Origin: Myxococcales bacterium
GTDB lineage: Bacteria; Myxococcota; Myxococcia; Myxococcales; JAJYLH01
DNA: 64,000 bases
NCBI GenBank assembly: GCA_021787845.1
Contig: JAJYLH010000003.1
Span: 1 to 64,000, forward strand
Reading direction: 5' to 3'
Both the position numbers and the translations under genes were made by a program. Under the pieces are notes generated by a model. The model was not told the origin of the DNA. It saw nothing but the letters and a program-made list of their open reading frames with translations, and ran no database searches. Positions 53,827 through 63,105 of this stretch are shown here, piece by piece. Position 1 is the stretch's first letter. Each line of letters starts with the position of its first letter.

Positions 53827-56295
53827 ATGTTCTTCCGCAACGACGACGACAAGAAGGGCGCCATGCGCAAATCGAGGACGGTTCCGCTCCTGCCCCTCAG
53901 GGACATCATCGTCTTCCCGCACATGGTCGTGCCGCTCTTCGTCGGGCGTGAAAAGTCCATCGCCGCGCTGGAAGAGGCGATGAGCCACGACAAGGACATC
54001 CTCCTCGCGGCCCAGAAGAAGGCGAAGACGAACGAGCCGACCGTCGAGGACATCTTCTCCGTCGGCACGCTCGGAACCATCATCCAGATGCTGCGGCTTC
54101 CCGACGGCACGGTGAAAGTCCTGGTCGAGGGGAAGAAGCGCGCGCGCATCCTCCGGTTTCTCGGGACCGAGCCGTACTTCCTCAACGAGGTCGAGGAGCT
54201 CGACGAGGCCCCCGAGCGCACGGTCGAGATGGAAGCGCTCGTGCGCAGCGTGCAGACGACGTTCGAGGCCTACGTCAAGCTGAACAAGCGCATCCCGCCG
54301 GAGATGCTGATGAGCGTCGCGGCGATCGACGAGCCGGGGCGGCTCGCCGACACCATCGTCGCGCACCTGAACCTGAAGCTCTTCGACAAGCAGGCGATCC
54401 TCGAGGAGGAAGCGGCCGGCAAGCGGCTCGAAAAAATCTACGAGCACATGCAGGGCGAGATCGAGATCCTCCAGGTCGAGAAGAAGATCCGGACGCGCGT
54501 CAAGAAGCAGATGGAGAAGACGCAGAAAGAGTACTACCTGAACGAGCAGATGCAGGCCATCCAGCGCGAGCTGGGCGAAAAGGACGAGTTCAAGAACGAG
54601 CTGCAGGAGCTCGAGGAGAAGATCAAGACCAAGAAGATGTCGAAGGAGGCCATCCTCAAGTCGAAGAAGGAGCTGAAGAAGCTCAAGTCGATGAGCCCGA
54701 TGAGCGCCGAGGCGACCGTCGTGCGCAACTACATCGACTGGATCCTCTCGCTCCCCTGGCAGGAATACACGAAGGACCGGCTGGACATCGCCGAGGCGAG
54801 CGACATCCTCGCCGAGGACCACTACGGGTTACGCAAGGTGAAGCAGCGCATCCTCGAGTTCCTCGCGGTGCAGCAGCTCTCCGACAAGCTGAAGGGGCCG
54901 ATCCTCTGCTTCGTCGGGCCGCCGGGCGTGGGGAAGACGAGCCTCGCGAAGAGCATCGCCCGCTGCATGAACCGCAAGTTCATCCGCGTCAGCCTGGGCG
55001 GCGTGCGCGACGAGGCGGAGATCCGCGGCCACCGGCGAACGTACATCGGCGCGCTGCCGGGGAAGATCATCCAGTCCGTCAAGCGCGCCGGCAGCGGCAA
55101 CCCGGTCTTCCTCCTCGACGAGGTCGACAAGATGTCGACCGATTTCCGCGGCGACCCCTCGAGTGCGCTCCTGGAGGTCTTGGACCCGGAGCAGAACCAC
55201 ACGTTCAACGACCACTACCTGGACCTGGACTACGACCTCTCGCAGGTGCTCTTCATCTGCACCGCGAACACCGTCAGCGGCATCCCGCTCCCGCTCTTCG
55301 ACCGGATGGAGATCATCGAGGTCTCGAGCTACACCGACCGCGAGAAGCTCGCCATCGCCAAGCGCTACCTCGTTCCGAAGCAGATCGAGGCGAACGGGCT
55401 CACGAGCATCCGGGTCGAGATCACCGACCGGGCGTTGATGCACGTCATCAACCACTACACCCGCGAGGCCGGGGTGAGAACGCTCGAGCGCACCATCGCG
55501 AGCGTCTGCCGCAAGGTGGCGAAGCGCGTCCTCAAGTACGGAAAGGACCGGCCGTACAAGGTGACGAGCAAGACGGTCGAGAAGTTCCTCGGGCCCCGGC
55601 AATTCGAGCTCAAGTTCAAGGAGAACGAGGACCAGGTGGGGCTCGTCAACGGGCTCGCGTACACCCAGGTCGGCGGCGTGATGCTGGCGATCGAGGTGAC
55701 GACGATGCCCGGCAAGGGCAAGCTGATTCTGACCGGACGCCTCGGGGAGACGCTCAAGGAGAGCGCCCAGGCCGCGATGAGCTACATCCGTAGCCGCGCC
55801 ACCAAGCTCGGCATCGACCCCAAGAGCTTCGAGGAGATGGACATCCACATCCATTACCCGATGTGGGGCACCGACGGTCCGAGCGCGGGGCTGGCGATGA
55901 CGCTCGCCTTGGTGTCGGCCCTGCTCAAGGTCCCGGTGCGGCAGGACATCGCGCTGACGGGCGAGATCACCCTGCGCGGGAAAGCCGGCATCATCGGCGG
56001 GGTCAAGGAGAAGGCGCTGGGCGCCTACCGCGCCGGCATCCGGACGATGCTGCTGCCGCGCGAGAATCTGAAGGACGTCCCGGAGATTCCGAAGGGCGTG
56101 CGCACCAGGATGAAGATCATCCCGGTCGATCACATGGACGAGGTGCTGCGCGCGGCGCTGACCCTGGAAGACCCGGACGCCTTCTTCAAGGCCGCGGCGG
56201 AGAAGTTCCATGTGCCGCCGCTCAACAGCCAACCGGAAGGGGTGCCGCCCCCCGCGCCGGCCGTCAACGCGCCCGGAACCGCGACCCAGCAGTAG
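53827..56295 (+). CDS. lon: ATP-dependent protease Lon
   Basis: An 822-aa protein from ATG 53827 ([10 protein letters not shown]; a TTG four codons upstream is in frame but less likely). N-terminal Lon domain ([20 protein letters not shown]), coiled middle, AAA+ domain with Walker [16 protein letters not shown], Walker [11 protein letters not shown] and a sensor Arg, and the protease domain with catalytic Ser-Lys: [10 protein letters not shown] and [20 protein letters not shown]. The family is of full length. Degrades damaged and regulatory proteins in the cytoplasm. No adjacent clpX or clpP gene is present. Confidence 0.97.
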   Translation: MFFRNDDDKKGAMRKSRTVPLLPLRDIIVFPHMVVPLFVGREKSIAALEEAMSHDKDILLAAQKKAKTNEPTVEDIFSVGTLGTIIQMLRLPDGTVKVLVEGKKRARILRFLGTEPYFLNEVEELDEAPERTVEMEALVRSVQTTFEAYVKLNKRIPPEMLMSVAAIDEPGRLADTIVAHLNLKLFDKQAILEEEAAGKRLEKIYEHMQGEIEILQVEKKIRTRVKKQMEKTQKEYYLNEQMQAIQRELGEKDEFKNELQELEEKIKTKKMSKEAILKSKKELKKLKSMSPMSAEATVVRNYIDWILSLPWQEYTKDRLDIAEASDILAEDHYGLRKVKQRILEFLAVQQLSDKLKGPILCFVGPPGVGKTSLAKSIARCMNRKFIRVSLGGVRDEAEIRGHRRTYIGALPGKIIQSVKRAGSGNPVFLLDEVDKMSTDFRGDPSSALLEVLDPEQNHTFNDHYLDLDYDLSQVLFICTANTVSGIPLPLFDRMEIIEVSSYTDREKLAIAKRYLVPKQIEANGLTSIRVEITDRALMHVINHYTREAGVRTLERTIASVCRKVAKRVLKYGKDRPYKVTSKTVEKFLGPRQFELKFKENEDQVGLVNGLAYTQVGGVMLAIEVTTMPGKGKLILTGRLGETLKESAQAAMSYIRSRATKLGIDPKSFEEMDIHIHYPMWGTDGPSAGLAMTLALVSALLKVPVRQDIALTGEITLRGKAGIIGGVKEKALGAYRAGIRTMLLPRENLKDVPEIPKGVRTRMKIIPVDHMDEVLRAALTLEDPDAFFKAAAEKFHVPPLNSQPEGVPPPAPAVNAPGTATQQ

Positions 56296-56339
56296 GGTGC
56301 GCGACCCGTTGGTGCCTGCGAACCCAAACCATCCGTCAA

Positions 56340-56387
56340 GACCGATCGGACCGATCCGACGGATCCGACCGATCGGTCCGATCGGCG
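56340..56387. repeat. 9-bp-unit palindromic array, copy 5
   Basis: CCGATCGGACCGATC pairs perfectly with GATCGGTCCGATCGG (15 bp) around a 14-nt centre, 45 nt after the lon stop; this could terminate lon transcripts before recX. Confidence 0.8.
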
Positions 56388-56471
56388 GGGGTGCGCGGGA
56401 GCTGGGGGGTGAGGATGCTCTTCCTCCGAACCCACGTGCCTTGGAGCTGCCCCCGATCTAGATTCCGCGCC

Positions 56472-56951
56472 ATGCCGAAGCGCCTGCCACTCGCGACCCC
56501 GGAAGCGGCGTACGACGAAGCGGTGCGGATGCTCACTCGCAAGGCACGGAGCATCGCCGAGGTCGCGGCCGGTTTGCGCGAGCGCGAGGCCGATGACCGG
56601 GCCATCGCGGGCGCGATCGATCGGCTCGTGGAGGAGCACATCCTCGACGACGAGAAATTCGCGACGGACGAAGCGACGGCGCTCGTCGACCAGAAGGGCT
56701 TCGCGCCAGCGGCGGCGGTTCGGACGCTCGTCGAGCGGGGCCTGGCGGAAGCGCTCGCGAAGAGCGCCGTCGATGCGGCGAAAGACGGTCGCGGCGAGCT
56801 CGAGCTGTGCGCGCAGGCGCTGAGAAGACATACCCGCGGCGCGCGGCTCGACCAGGCCCAGGCGGGAAAGGAAGCCCGCGCCCTCGCGCGTCTCGGCTAC
56901 GACGAAGAAGTGGTCGCCCGCGTGATCGAAAAGGCGGAGGCGGCGGAGTGA
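56472..56951 (+). CDS. recX: RecX-family regulatory protein
   Basis: A 159-aa all-helical protein. Three-helix repeats: YDEAVRMLTRKARSIAEVAA, GLREREADDRAIAGAIDRLV and EEHILDDEKFATDEATALVD, then LVERGLAEALAKSAVDAA and YDEEVVARVIEKAEAA. It binds RecA filaments and limits recombinase activity. recA is not next to it. Two nt separate it from the next gene (TGACGATG), so they are co-translated. Confidence 0.85.
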   Translation: MPKRLPLATPEAAYDEAVRMLTRKARSIAEVAAGLREREADDRAIAGAIDRLVEEHILDDEKFATDEATALVDQKGFAPAAAVRTLVERGLAEALAKSAVDAAKDGRGELELCAQALRRHTRGARLDQAQAGKEARALARLGYDEEVVARVIEKAEAAE

Positions 56952-56953
56952 CG

Positions 56954-57805
56954 ATGCGGCGGTGGTTGGTAATCGTGAGCGCTCTCGCTCTGTTCGCGCC
57001 GCTCGCGCGCGCGCAGGCGGGAGGCATGGGCGGCATGGGCGGGATGTCCTCGCCTCCACCGAGGCCGGCCGGCTCCGAGGAAGACGTCCTTCCCGAGCTC
57101 GACAAGTCGATCGCGAACGACCCGAACAAGTCGTTCGCCCGCGGCGAGGAGGAGTTCAAGGCGCACAACTGGCTCGACGCCATCGCCTACTTCCGGCACG
57201 TGATGGAGAAGTTCGCGTACGACGTCCCGCTCGCGGCGAAAGCCGAGCTGCGCCTGGGCGACATCGCGTTCGCCCGCGAGAAATTCGGCGAGGCCCGCGG
57301 CTACTACAAGAGCTTCGTCCGCTTCCACCCGATGAACCCGCGGGCCGACTACGCCGCCTACCGCGTCGGGCTGAGCGCGTACCGGGAGATTCCCGGCGAC
57401 CTCTTCTTCGAGCCGCCGAGCATCGAGAAGGACCAGGCCCCGGTCCTCGACGCGCTCACCGCGTCGGAGGATTTCCTCGCCCACTACCCGGAATCGCCGT
57501 ACGTCCCGCAAGCGAAGAAGCTCATCGCGCAGTGCGACGACCGGCTCGCCCGAAACGAGATGTACGTCGCGCATTTCTACGAGAAGCGCGGGAAGTGGAA
57601 AGGCATGCTCCTGCGAGCCGACGGCCTCGTCCGGCGATATCCGGCGTCCAAGCTCGTGCCCGAGGCGCTCTACCTCGCGACCCAGGCGCACCTCGAGTTG
57701 CACGACAAGAGCGCTGCCGCTCAGGACGTCGCCCAGCTCAGCTCGCTCGCGCCCGAAGGCAAGTGGACGAAGAAGGCCCGGGCGATTCTCGCCGAAGCGA
57801 AGTGA
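56954..57805 (+). CDS. Secreted TPR protein, BamD/YfiO-like
   Basis: A 283-aa protein. Signal peptide MRRWLVIVSALALFAPLARA with a signal-peptidase I site (ARAQ), then a Gly-Met-rich stretch (GGMGGMGGMS), and TPRs: SFARGEEEFKAHNWLDAIAY, KAELRLGDIAFAREKFGEAR, DYAAYRVGLSAYREIPG, ESPYVPQAKKLIAQCDDRLA, NEMYVAHFYEKRGKWKGMLL. This is the BamD/CpoB repeat order; BamD has a lipidated Cys that is not evident here. A role in outer-membrane protein assembly is suggested. Confidence 0.7.
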   Translation: MRRWLVIVSALALFAPLARAQAGGMGGMGGMSSPPPRPAGSEEDVLPELDKSIANDPNKSFARGEEEFKAHNWLDAIAYFRHVMEKFAYDVPLAAKAELRLGDIAFAREKFGEARGYYKSFVRFHPMNPRADYAAYRVGLSAYREIPGDLFFEPPSIEKDQAPVLDALTASEDFLAHYPESPYVPQAKKLIAQCDDRLARNEMYVAHFYEKRGKWKGMLLRADGLVRRYPASKLVPEALYLATQAHLELHDKSAAAQDVAQLSSLAPEGKWTKKARAILAEAK

Positions 57806-58156
57806 AGGGCTCGCCGCTTCCCAGTCTGGAGCCCGGCTTCCGTTCTCTTGTGGCACAAGCGTCCCCGCCTGTGGAACGCGCGTGGGAACCCCCTGGACTT
57901 GCCGCGTCGACCAGGCCTCCATGGGCGAGGACGCCCGTGCCACTGGAGAAGAACCGCGCTGAGCTCGAACGAGACGGAAAGCCCGCGAAGTGAATCGCGC
58001 CTCGGCCGCGCGCCGATCGATCCGTCCGATCCGACCGATCCGACCGATCCGTCCGATCGGCGGACGGGGCCGGCGACCACGGGCGGATGCTGAGCGACTC
58101 CGGGGCCGACGGCAACGGCGCGCGCCGGCCCGCCCCCCCTTGACCGCTGCCGCTCC
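57806..58156. repeat. Convergent non-coding stretch: GTGGCAC element and 9-bp array (copy 6)
   Basis: No gene is seen. An inverted-repeat element spans 57850-57943: GTGGCACAAGCGTCCCCGCC at the left faces the inverse of GTGGCACGGGCGTCCTCGCC at the right, with a 44-bp centre. A 9-bp-unit array lies at 58013-58060; its arms match only at CCGATCG/CGATCGG, so it is the most decayed copy. Both genes flanking it end here. Confidence 0.65.
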
Positions 58157-59065
58157 CTATCGCCGGTGCCGTAGCGCGGTGAGCTTCTTGCGCGCCGCCT
58201 TCGCCGCATGGGACCGGGGATAGGTCTGCCCGATGAGCTGGAAGAACGTCTTCGCGTCGTCGGTGTGCCCGAGCTTCAGCTCCGCGTTGCCGATCATCAG
58301 CAGCGCATCCGGGGCCTTCGCGCTTTTCGAGTACTGGTCGGCGACCTTGCGAAACTCGAACAGCGCTTGCATCCACTGCTGTTCCTGATAGTAGCTGTCG
58401 CCGATCCAATACTGCGCCGCGGCGTCGAGAGGGTCGTTCTTGTACTTGCCGAGAAACTCGGTGAACCACTGGCGAGCGGTAGCGGTGTCGCCCTGGTCGA
58501 GCTTCTCCTTGGCCATCTTGTAGTAGTCGGCCTTGTTGTTCGGCCGCCAGAGGGCCTTCTGCCGAGCAGCAGCGGCGGCGGCGGCCGCTTTCGCTGCCGC
58601 TGCGTCGGCCGCCTTCTTCACCGCCTCCAAGACCTGCAACCGCTGGTCGTCCTGGGTCAGCGTCGCCTGCATCTGGGCGAGAAGCGTCTGCGCGGTCTGG
58701 TAGTTGTGCTGCGCTTCTTCCACCTCGCCGCGCAGGTGGTCGACCTGATCGCGCGTCTTGTCGAGCTCCACCGCCAGGTCGGCCCCGGTCTTGCGCGCCG
58801 CGTGGTTCAACGCCGTGAGCGTGTCCCCCACTTCCTTGATCTTCGCGTCGATCTTGCGCAGCGCCGCCTCTTGCTGCTGCTTCAAGAGCTGCTGCTCGCG
58901 GTCGGCCCGCGCCTGGTCCGCCGCCCGTAAGCGCTTCTGCTCGTCGACCTCGCTCTTGAGCCGGACGATGTCCGCTTCCATCGCCCGCCCCTGCTCCACC
59001 GGCACCCAGCAGCCGGTGGAAAGGCATGGGATCGCGGCGATCACGACGACGAAAACCCGCCTCAT
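58157..59065 (-). CDS. cpoB: Tol-Pal-associated coordinator CpoB (YbgF)
   Basis: A 302-aa protein. Lipobox-like CLSTGC at the end of the signal, then a long coiled coil (EADIVRLKSEVDEQKRLRAA; AALRKIDAKIKEVGDTLTAL; DKTRDQVDHLRGEVEEAQHN), an Ala-rich linker (AAAAKAAAAAAAARQ), and C-terminal TPRs: DYYKMAKEKLDQGDTATARQ, GDSYYQEQQWMQALFEFRK. This is CpoB's order, although a lipidated Cys is less usual. It links septal peptidoglycan synthesis with outer-membrane constriction. It is 40 nt downstream of pal. Confidence 0.88.
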   Translation of the reverse strand: MRRVFVVVIAAIPCLSTGCWVPVEQGRAMEADIVRLKSEVDEQKRLRAADQARADREQQLLKQQQEAALRKIDAKIKEVGDTLTALNHAARKTGADLAVELDKTRDQVDHLRGEVEEAQHNYQTAQTLLAQMQATLTQDDQRLQVLEAVKKAADAAAAKAAAAAAAARQKALWRPNNKADYYKMAKEKLDQGDTATARQWFTEFLGKYKNDPLDAAAQYWIGDSYYQEQQWMQALFEFRKVADQYSKSAKAPDALLMIGNAELKLGHTDDAKTFFQLIGQTYPRSHAAKAARKKLTALRHRR

Positions 59066-59105
59066 CGAGACCTCGAGAAAGACCCGGAGCGAGACAACAC
59101 CGTCC

Positions 59106-59876
59106 TTAGCGGAAAGACAAGTCCGCTCGCCGGTTCTGCGCCCAGGCGGTCTCGTTGTGCGCCCGATCGAGCGGACGCTCCTCGCCGTAGCTGACCGTTT
59201 TCAGGAGGCCCGCGTCGACGCCCAGGCCGATGAGGTAGCGCTTGACCGAGCTCGCGCGCTTCTCGCCGAGAACCAGGTTGTACTCCTCGGTTCCTCGCTC
59301 GTCGCAGTTGCCGGCGACGAGCACCGGCTGCGCCTTGAACTTGATGCAGTCCGCGTCCTTGGAAAGCGTCTGCTGCGCCTGGTCGGTCAGGTCGTAGTCG
59401 TTGAAGTCGAAGTGGACCCGGTCGAGCGTGCAGCCCTGGAGCGGGTTCGGCTGGGCGACCGGCGCGCCCGCGACGCACTTCTGGTTCACGCACTTCTCGC
59501 CGGCCGGGCAGTCCTGGTCGGTCGTGCACTCCGCGGCGGGCACGCACTTCTGGTTCACGCACTTCTCGCCGGGCGCGCACTCGTTGTCGGCGGTGCACTG
59601 CGGAACGCACTTCTCGTTGCGGCAGACGAGCCCGTTCTTGCAGTCGGAGTCCTTCGTGCACTCCGGCGCCGGAACGCAGGCGTTGTCCTTGCAGACGTAG
59701 CCCGGCTGGCACTCCTTGTCGCTGCGGCACTGCTTGCACAGGCCGTTGACGCAGACCTCGCCATGGCCCTTGCAGTTCGAGTCCTTGTCGCACTTGGGGT
59801 ACGGGGGAGGGCAAGCGGTGATGCCCAGCGCGAGGAGCACCAGAGCGACGAGCCCGGGACGATGCGATGCGGTCAC
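59106..59876 (-). CDS. pal: Peptidoglycan-associated lipoprotein Pal with Cys-rich insertion
   Basis: A 256-aa protein. Lipobox-like GITAC, then about 110 residues of Cys-rich tandem repeats absent from ordinary Pal (CKGHGEVCVNGLCKQC; CKNGLVCRNEKCVPQC; CPAGEKCVNQKCVAG, about five units of 20-22 residues), then the OmpA-like domain: VHFDFNDYDLTDQAQQTL, VAGNCDERGTEEYNLVLGEK, RASSVKRYLIGLGVDA and TVSYGEERPL with AWAQNRRADLSF. The latter binds peptidoglycan. It anchors the outer membrane and works with Tol proteins and CpoB. No tolQRAB genes are in the window. Confidence 0.92.
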   Translation of the reverse strand: MTASHRPGLVALVLLALGITACPPPYPKCDKDSNCKGHGEVCVNGLCKQCRSDKECQPGYVCKDNACVPAPECTKDSDCKNGLVCRNEKCVPQCTADNECAPGEKCVNQKCVPAAECTTDQDCPAGEKCVNQKCVAGAPVAQPNPLQGCTLDRVHFDFNDYDLTDQAQQTLSKDADCIKFKAQPVLVAGNCDERGTEEYNLVLGEKRASSVKRYLIGLGVDAGLLKTVSYGEERPLDRAHNETAWAQNRRADLSFR

Positions 59877-60015
59877 GTTTTTTTCCTGCTGGCCGCCTGG
59901 GGAAGCGAGAGGCGCGGCCCTCGAGTCGCGCGCCTTACAGCATCGTTCGCGCGGCGTGTCAACGGACCAGAATGGGGGCGCGGGTCCGTCGGTCTTTGCC
60001 GCGGGGAACCGCGCT

Positions 60016-61146
60016 CTAGTTGCCAGCCGCCCACCATTTCTTGATCGGGTGGATTTCGAACCAGCCGTGGCCGTTCGTCGCGTCGGGCGCGCCGTCGAAG
60101 CGGTAGGTGCCGAGGACGATCACCTTCTCTTTGAGCGCGGGGTCGGCGAGAGCGCCGCCGGGCCTCGTCGGGTCCTTGTACGGCGGGCTGTTCTCGCTCA
60201 CCGCGCCCCAGAGGTAGTACGGCGCGTCGGCCGCCGGATATGGGAGGGGCTCGGTGACCACGAGCTGGTCGTGGGTGTCCCCGTCGGGCGCGTGCGCCTC
60301 GAGGAGCACCGTTCCTTCGACGCACACCTCCCGCCCGGTGACCCAGCGGCCGCCGACCAGGTCCTGGGTGCTCGCCGGGTGCGGGCAGACGTCCTGTCGG
60401 GTCGCGCTCGCCGGCACCACGCACAGGTGGCGCCCGACGTCGGCGTCGTGGCGGTAGTTGGGCGCGAAATCACCGTCCTGCTGCATCGAATAGGTCGGGT
60501 CGCACACCTCACCGAGAGGGCAATCCTGGTCGGTGTCGCACGCGCCGTTCACGTCGTGCCAGGCGTCGTCCCAGGCCATCGGCTGGGCGAGGGCGGTGCA
60601 GGTCTTCTTCGCGCGATCGCAGATCAGGTCGTCACGACAGTCGGAGTCGAGCCGGCACGGCTTCCCGGGACCCGAGAGGGGTGCCGCCCCCTCGACCACC
60701 TCGAGGCGGGTCAGGTCGTTGAGCATCGCCCGGGTGCTTGCGTTCCACGCTCCTTCGGCGAAGACGCCGGTCGCCTCGACGACGTCGCCGATCTGCGGGA
60801 GAAGAAACGCGTGGCTCTCCATCTGCGCCGCCGTCAGGTGCAAACCCAAGCCCCAGGCGGCGGCGCTCTTGCTCTGGTCGAAGGTCGGGTCGCCGAAGAC
60901 GACGTCGCTCGGCGCGCTGCCGCTGCGAATCAGCACCCAGCGGTCGGCCAGGGGGTGGTAGGGGCTGTGCGTCTCGTCGAAGGTGATCGTGAAGACCGTC
61001 CCTCGCACGGTGATCGGGCCGGTGGGTCGCTCGGCCAGCACCTCTTCGGGCGAAAGCGGCGCGGGCGCACCCGACTCGGCCGGTGCGCAGGCGGCGACGA
61101 AGAGCATCAGGGCGAGAACGTGGAGCATCACGGCGAGGCGGCGCAA
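60016..61146 (-). CDS. Cys-containing secreted lipoprotein, unknown function
   Basis: A 376-aa protein. Signal and lipobox LMLFVAACAP. The N-terminal half looks like a nucleic-acid-binding/OB-like beta-barrel (PITVRGTVFTITFDETHSPY; LPQIGDVVEATGVFAEGAWN), the middle is a Cys-rich repeat (CRLDSDCRDDLICDRAKKTC; CDTDQDCPLGEVCDPTYSMQ) with the same pattern as Pal's insertion, and the end is WFEIHPIKKWWAAG. Upstream of pal on the same strand, 139 nt apart. It is probably in the envelope; function unknown. Confidence 0.65.
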   Translation of the reverse strand: MRRLAVMLHVLALMLFVAACAPAESGAPAPLSPEEVLAERPTGPITVRGTVFTITFDETHSPYHPLADRWVLIRSGSAPSDVVFGDPTFDQSKSAAAWGLGLHLTAAQMESHAFLLPQIGDVVEATGVFAEGAWNASTRAMLNDLTRLEVVEGAAPLSGPGKPCRLDSDCRDDLICDRAKKTCTALAQPMAWDDAWHDVNGACDTDQDCPLGEVCDPTYSMQQDGDFAPNYRHDADVGRHLCVVPASATRQDVCPHPASTQDLVGGRWVTGREVCVEGTVLLEAHAPDGDTHDQLVVTEPLPYPAADAPYYLWGAVSENSPPYKDPTRPGGALADPALKEKVIVLGTYRFDGAPDATNGHGWFEIHPIKKWWAAGN

Positions 61147-61232
61147 GACTGGCTCCAGGCGAAAGAGGCGGCCGGCGAGTATCCCACCTCCGCGACCCGA
61201 TCGGCGGGCCGCTTCGGTTATCTTCCTTTGCC

Positions 61233-61847
61233 ATGCCGACCGATCCCCGCCTCGACCTCCCGGAACCGCTCCTGGTCGACCCGCTGGCCCGATTTGCCCA
61301 CGTCTTCCGGCTGGCCGCCGAGGCCGAACCCGAGTGGTTCAACGCCGCCTCCCTCGCCACCGTCGGCGACGACGGCCGCCCCACCGTCCGGGTGGTGCTG
61401 GTGAAGGCCTTCGACGAGCAGGGGTTCGTCTTCTACACGAACACCCACAGCCGCAAAGGACGAGAGCTGGCCTCCCGCCCGGCAGCGGCGCTCTGCTTCC
61501 ACTGGCCGGCGCTCCAGGAGCAGGTCCGCATCGAAGGGGACGCCCGCCCGGTCTCCCAGGCCGAGGCCGACGCCTACTTCGCCACCCGGCCGCGCGGAAG
61601 CCAAATCGGCGCCTGGGCCTCCAAGCAGTCCGAGCCGCTCGATAGCCGCCGGCAGCTCGAGGAACGCGTCGCCCGGTTCGAGCGCGAGTTCGCCGGCCGT
61701 CCCGTGCCTCGCCCCCCGCACTGGTCAGGCTACCGGCTGGTCCCCGATCACATCGAGTTCTGGATCGGCCTGCCGAGCCGCCTCCACGACCGGACGCTCT
61801 ACTCCCGCACCTCCGGCGGCTGGTCTCGCACCCTCCTCGCGCCCTGA
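61233..61847 (+). CDS. pdxH: Pyridoxamine 5'-phosphate oxidase PdxH
   Basis: A 204-aa FMN enzyme. ASLATVGDDGRPTVRVVLVK, FVFYTNTHSRKGRELASRPA, AALCFHWPALQEQVRIEGDA, FATRPRGSQIGAWASKQSEP and the C-terminal YRLVPDHIEFWIGLPSRLHD plus RLAP-type end give the full family signature. Oxidises PNP/PMP to PLP. It is of normal length. Followed by an intrinsic terminator. Confidence 0.95.
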   Translation: MPTDPRLDLPEPLLVDPLARFAHVFRLAAEAEPEWFNAASLATVGDDGRPTVRVVLVKAFDEQGFVFYTNTHSRKGRELASRPAAALCFHWPALQEQVRIEGDARPVSQAEADAYFATRPRGSQIGAWASKQSEPLDSRRQLEERVARFEREFAGRPVPRPPHWSGYRLVPDHIEFWIGLPSRLHDRTLYSRTSGGWSRTLLAP

Positions 61848-61867
61848 TGGCGGCCCCGCCGGCGAGG

Positions 61868-61891
61868 GGGAGACCCCGGGGGTCTCTTTTT
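61868..61891 (+). terminator. Intrinsic terminator of pdxH
   Basis: GAGACC (61870-61875) pairs with GGTCTC (61881-61886) in a hairpin with a GC-rich loop, followed directly by TTTTT (61887-61891), 20 nt after the pdxH stop. Confidence 0.88.
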
Positions 61892-62068
61892 CGCGACGGT
61901 TCTCGCGTGCGGCACTTTATTGCAGCTTCTTCCTGAGCGGTGTCGGTCCCTGCAACATACTGCCAGACGCGACGCGGGCTCCGAAAAAGGAGGACCGGGC
62001 CGGCTCGGGCGAGGGGGCGAGCGCATCCGGGATCGGCCTCGATCCCGGCGGTTCTGACGCGGCGGACG

Positions 62069-62119
62069 TTGACCGCTCGCGCGCTTGCCCCTAGAGTGTG
62101 CCGTTTTCGCTGACGGCAC
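62069..62119 (+). promoter_or_regulatory. Promoter and start-site palindrome of second PP2C gene
   Basis: TTGACC (62069-62074), 17-bp spacer, TAGAGT (62092-62097), then the inverted repeat GTGCCGT (62098-62104) with ACGGCAC (62113-62119) overlapping the expected start site. Same layout as the first PP2C promoter at 22786. Confidence 0.65.
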
Positions 62120-62137
62120 GCGCTTTTCGGGTGACAG

Positions 62138-62899
62138 ATGCAGCTCAAGCATGCGGCACAAACCGACGTGGGGATGAAGCGGACCCACAACGAGGACTCC
62201 TTTCTCGTCAACGCCGAGCTCGGGCTCTTCGTGGTGGCGGACGGGATGGGCGGCCACGCGGGCGGGGAGACCGCGAGCCGGGTGGCGGTGACGACCATCG
62301 AGCAGGAGATGCTGCAAGCGTGGGAGAAGGACCCGGAGGTGTTCGCGCACCCGGGCGAGTTGGAGGAGACGCCGCTCGCCGACCTGATGCGCGATTCGCT
62401 GGAGGCCGCTTGCGCTGCCGTCTACCACACGGCCCGGGCGAACCCCGCGCTGGACGGGATGGGCACGACTTCGGTGACGCTGTTGTGCCGAGAGGGCCTC
62501 GCGGTGGCGGGTCACGTGGGCGACAGCCGGCTCTACATGATCCGCGGCGACCACATCCAGCAGATCTCCGAGGACCACAGCCTGGTCCACGAGCAGGTGA
62601 AGGCGGGCCTCCTGACGGAGGAGCAGGCGAAACAGAGCCGGCTGAAGAACATCATCACCCGGTCCATCGGGTACGAGGAGGACGTGCTGGTGGACGTTTT
62701 CGGCGTGCGGCTCGAGGCGGGCGACCTGCTCTTGTTGTGCACCGACGGGCTGTCGAACCTGGTCACCGACGAGGAGGTGAAGAGCGTCTTCGAGACCCTG
62801 CCGCTGGCCGCGGTGCCGCAGAAGCTGATCGATCTGGCGAACGCGGGCGGCGGGGACGACAACATCACGGTGGTCGTGGTCCAGGTCGAGGAGCCCTGA
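62138..62899 (+). CDS. PP2C-family Ser/Thr protein phosphatase (Stp1-like), second copy
   Basis: A 253-aa phosphatase: TDVGMKRTHNEDSFLVNAEL, LFVVADGMGGHAGGETASRV, MGTTSVTLLCREGLAVAGHV, GDSRLYMIRGDHIQQISEDH, LLLCTDGLSNLVTDEEV and GGGDDNITVVVVQVEE. All metal-binding motifs are present. Same size as the first PP2C at 22866 and a likely paralogue. It precedes an M23 endopeptidase gene, but 206 nt away and probably with its own start. Confidence 0.93.
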   Translation: MQLKHAAQTDVGMKRTHNEDSFLVNAELGLFVVADGMGGHAGGETASRVAVTTIEQEMLQAWEKDPEVFAHPGELEETPLADLMRDSLEAACAAVYHTARANPALDGMGTTSVTLLCREGLAVAGHVGDSRLYMIRGDHIQQISEDHSLVHEQVKAGLLTEEQAKQSRLKNIITRSIGYEEDVLVDVFGVRLEAGDLLLLCTDGLSNLVTDEEVKSVFETLPLAAVPQKLIDLANAGGGDDNITVVVVQVEEP

Positions 62900-63105
62900 T
62901 CCGGCGATTCGGGGCGGGCGCCTTGCCAACGCTCGGGCGCTTGCCCTACCCTGCCGTGACGGTTCGCGGGCTCGGGCGCCGAGCCAGGGGGGGCACCGAT
63001 CGCCAGCACGAGACGACGAGGACGACCAGGGGCCGGCAGTCCTCGAGGCCGGAGCCGACCCGGAAGAACGGCTCCGGGACCCAGGAAGCGACCGAAGGAC
63101 AGCGG

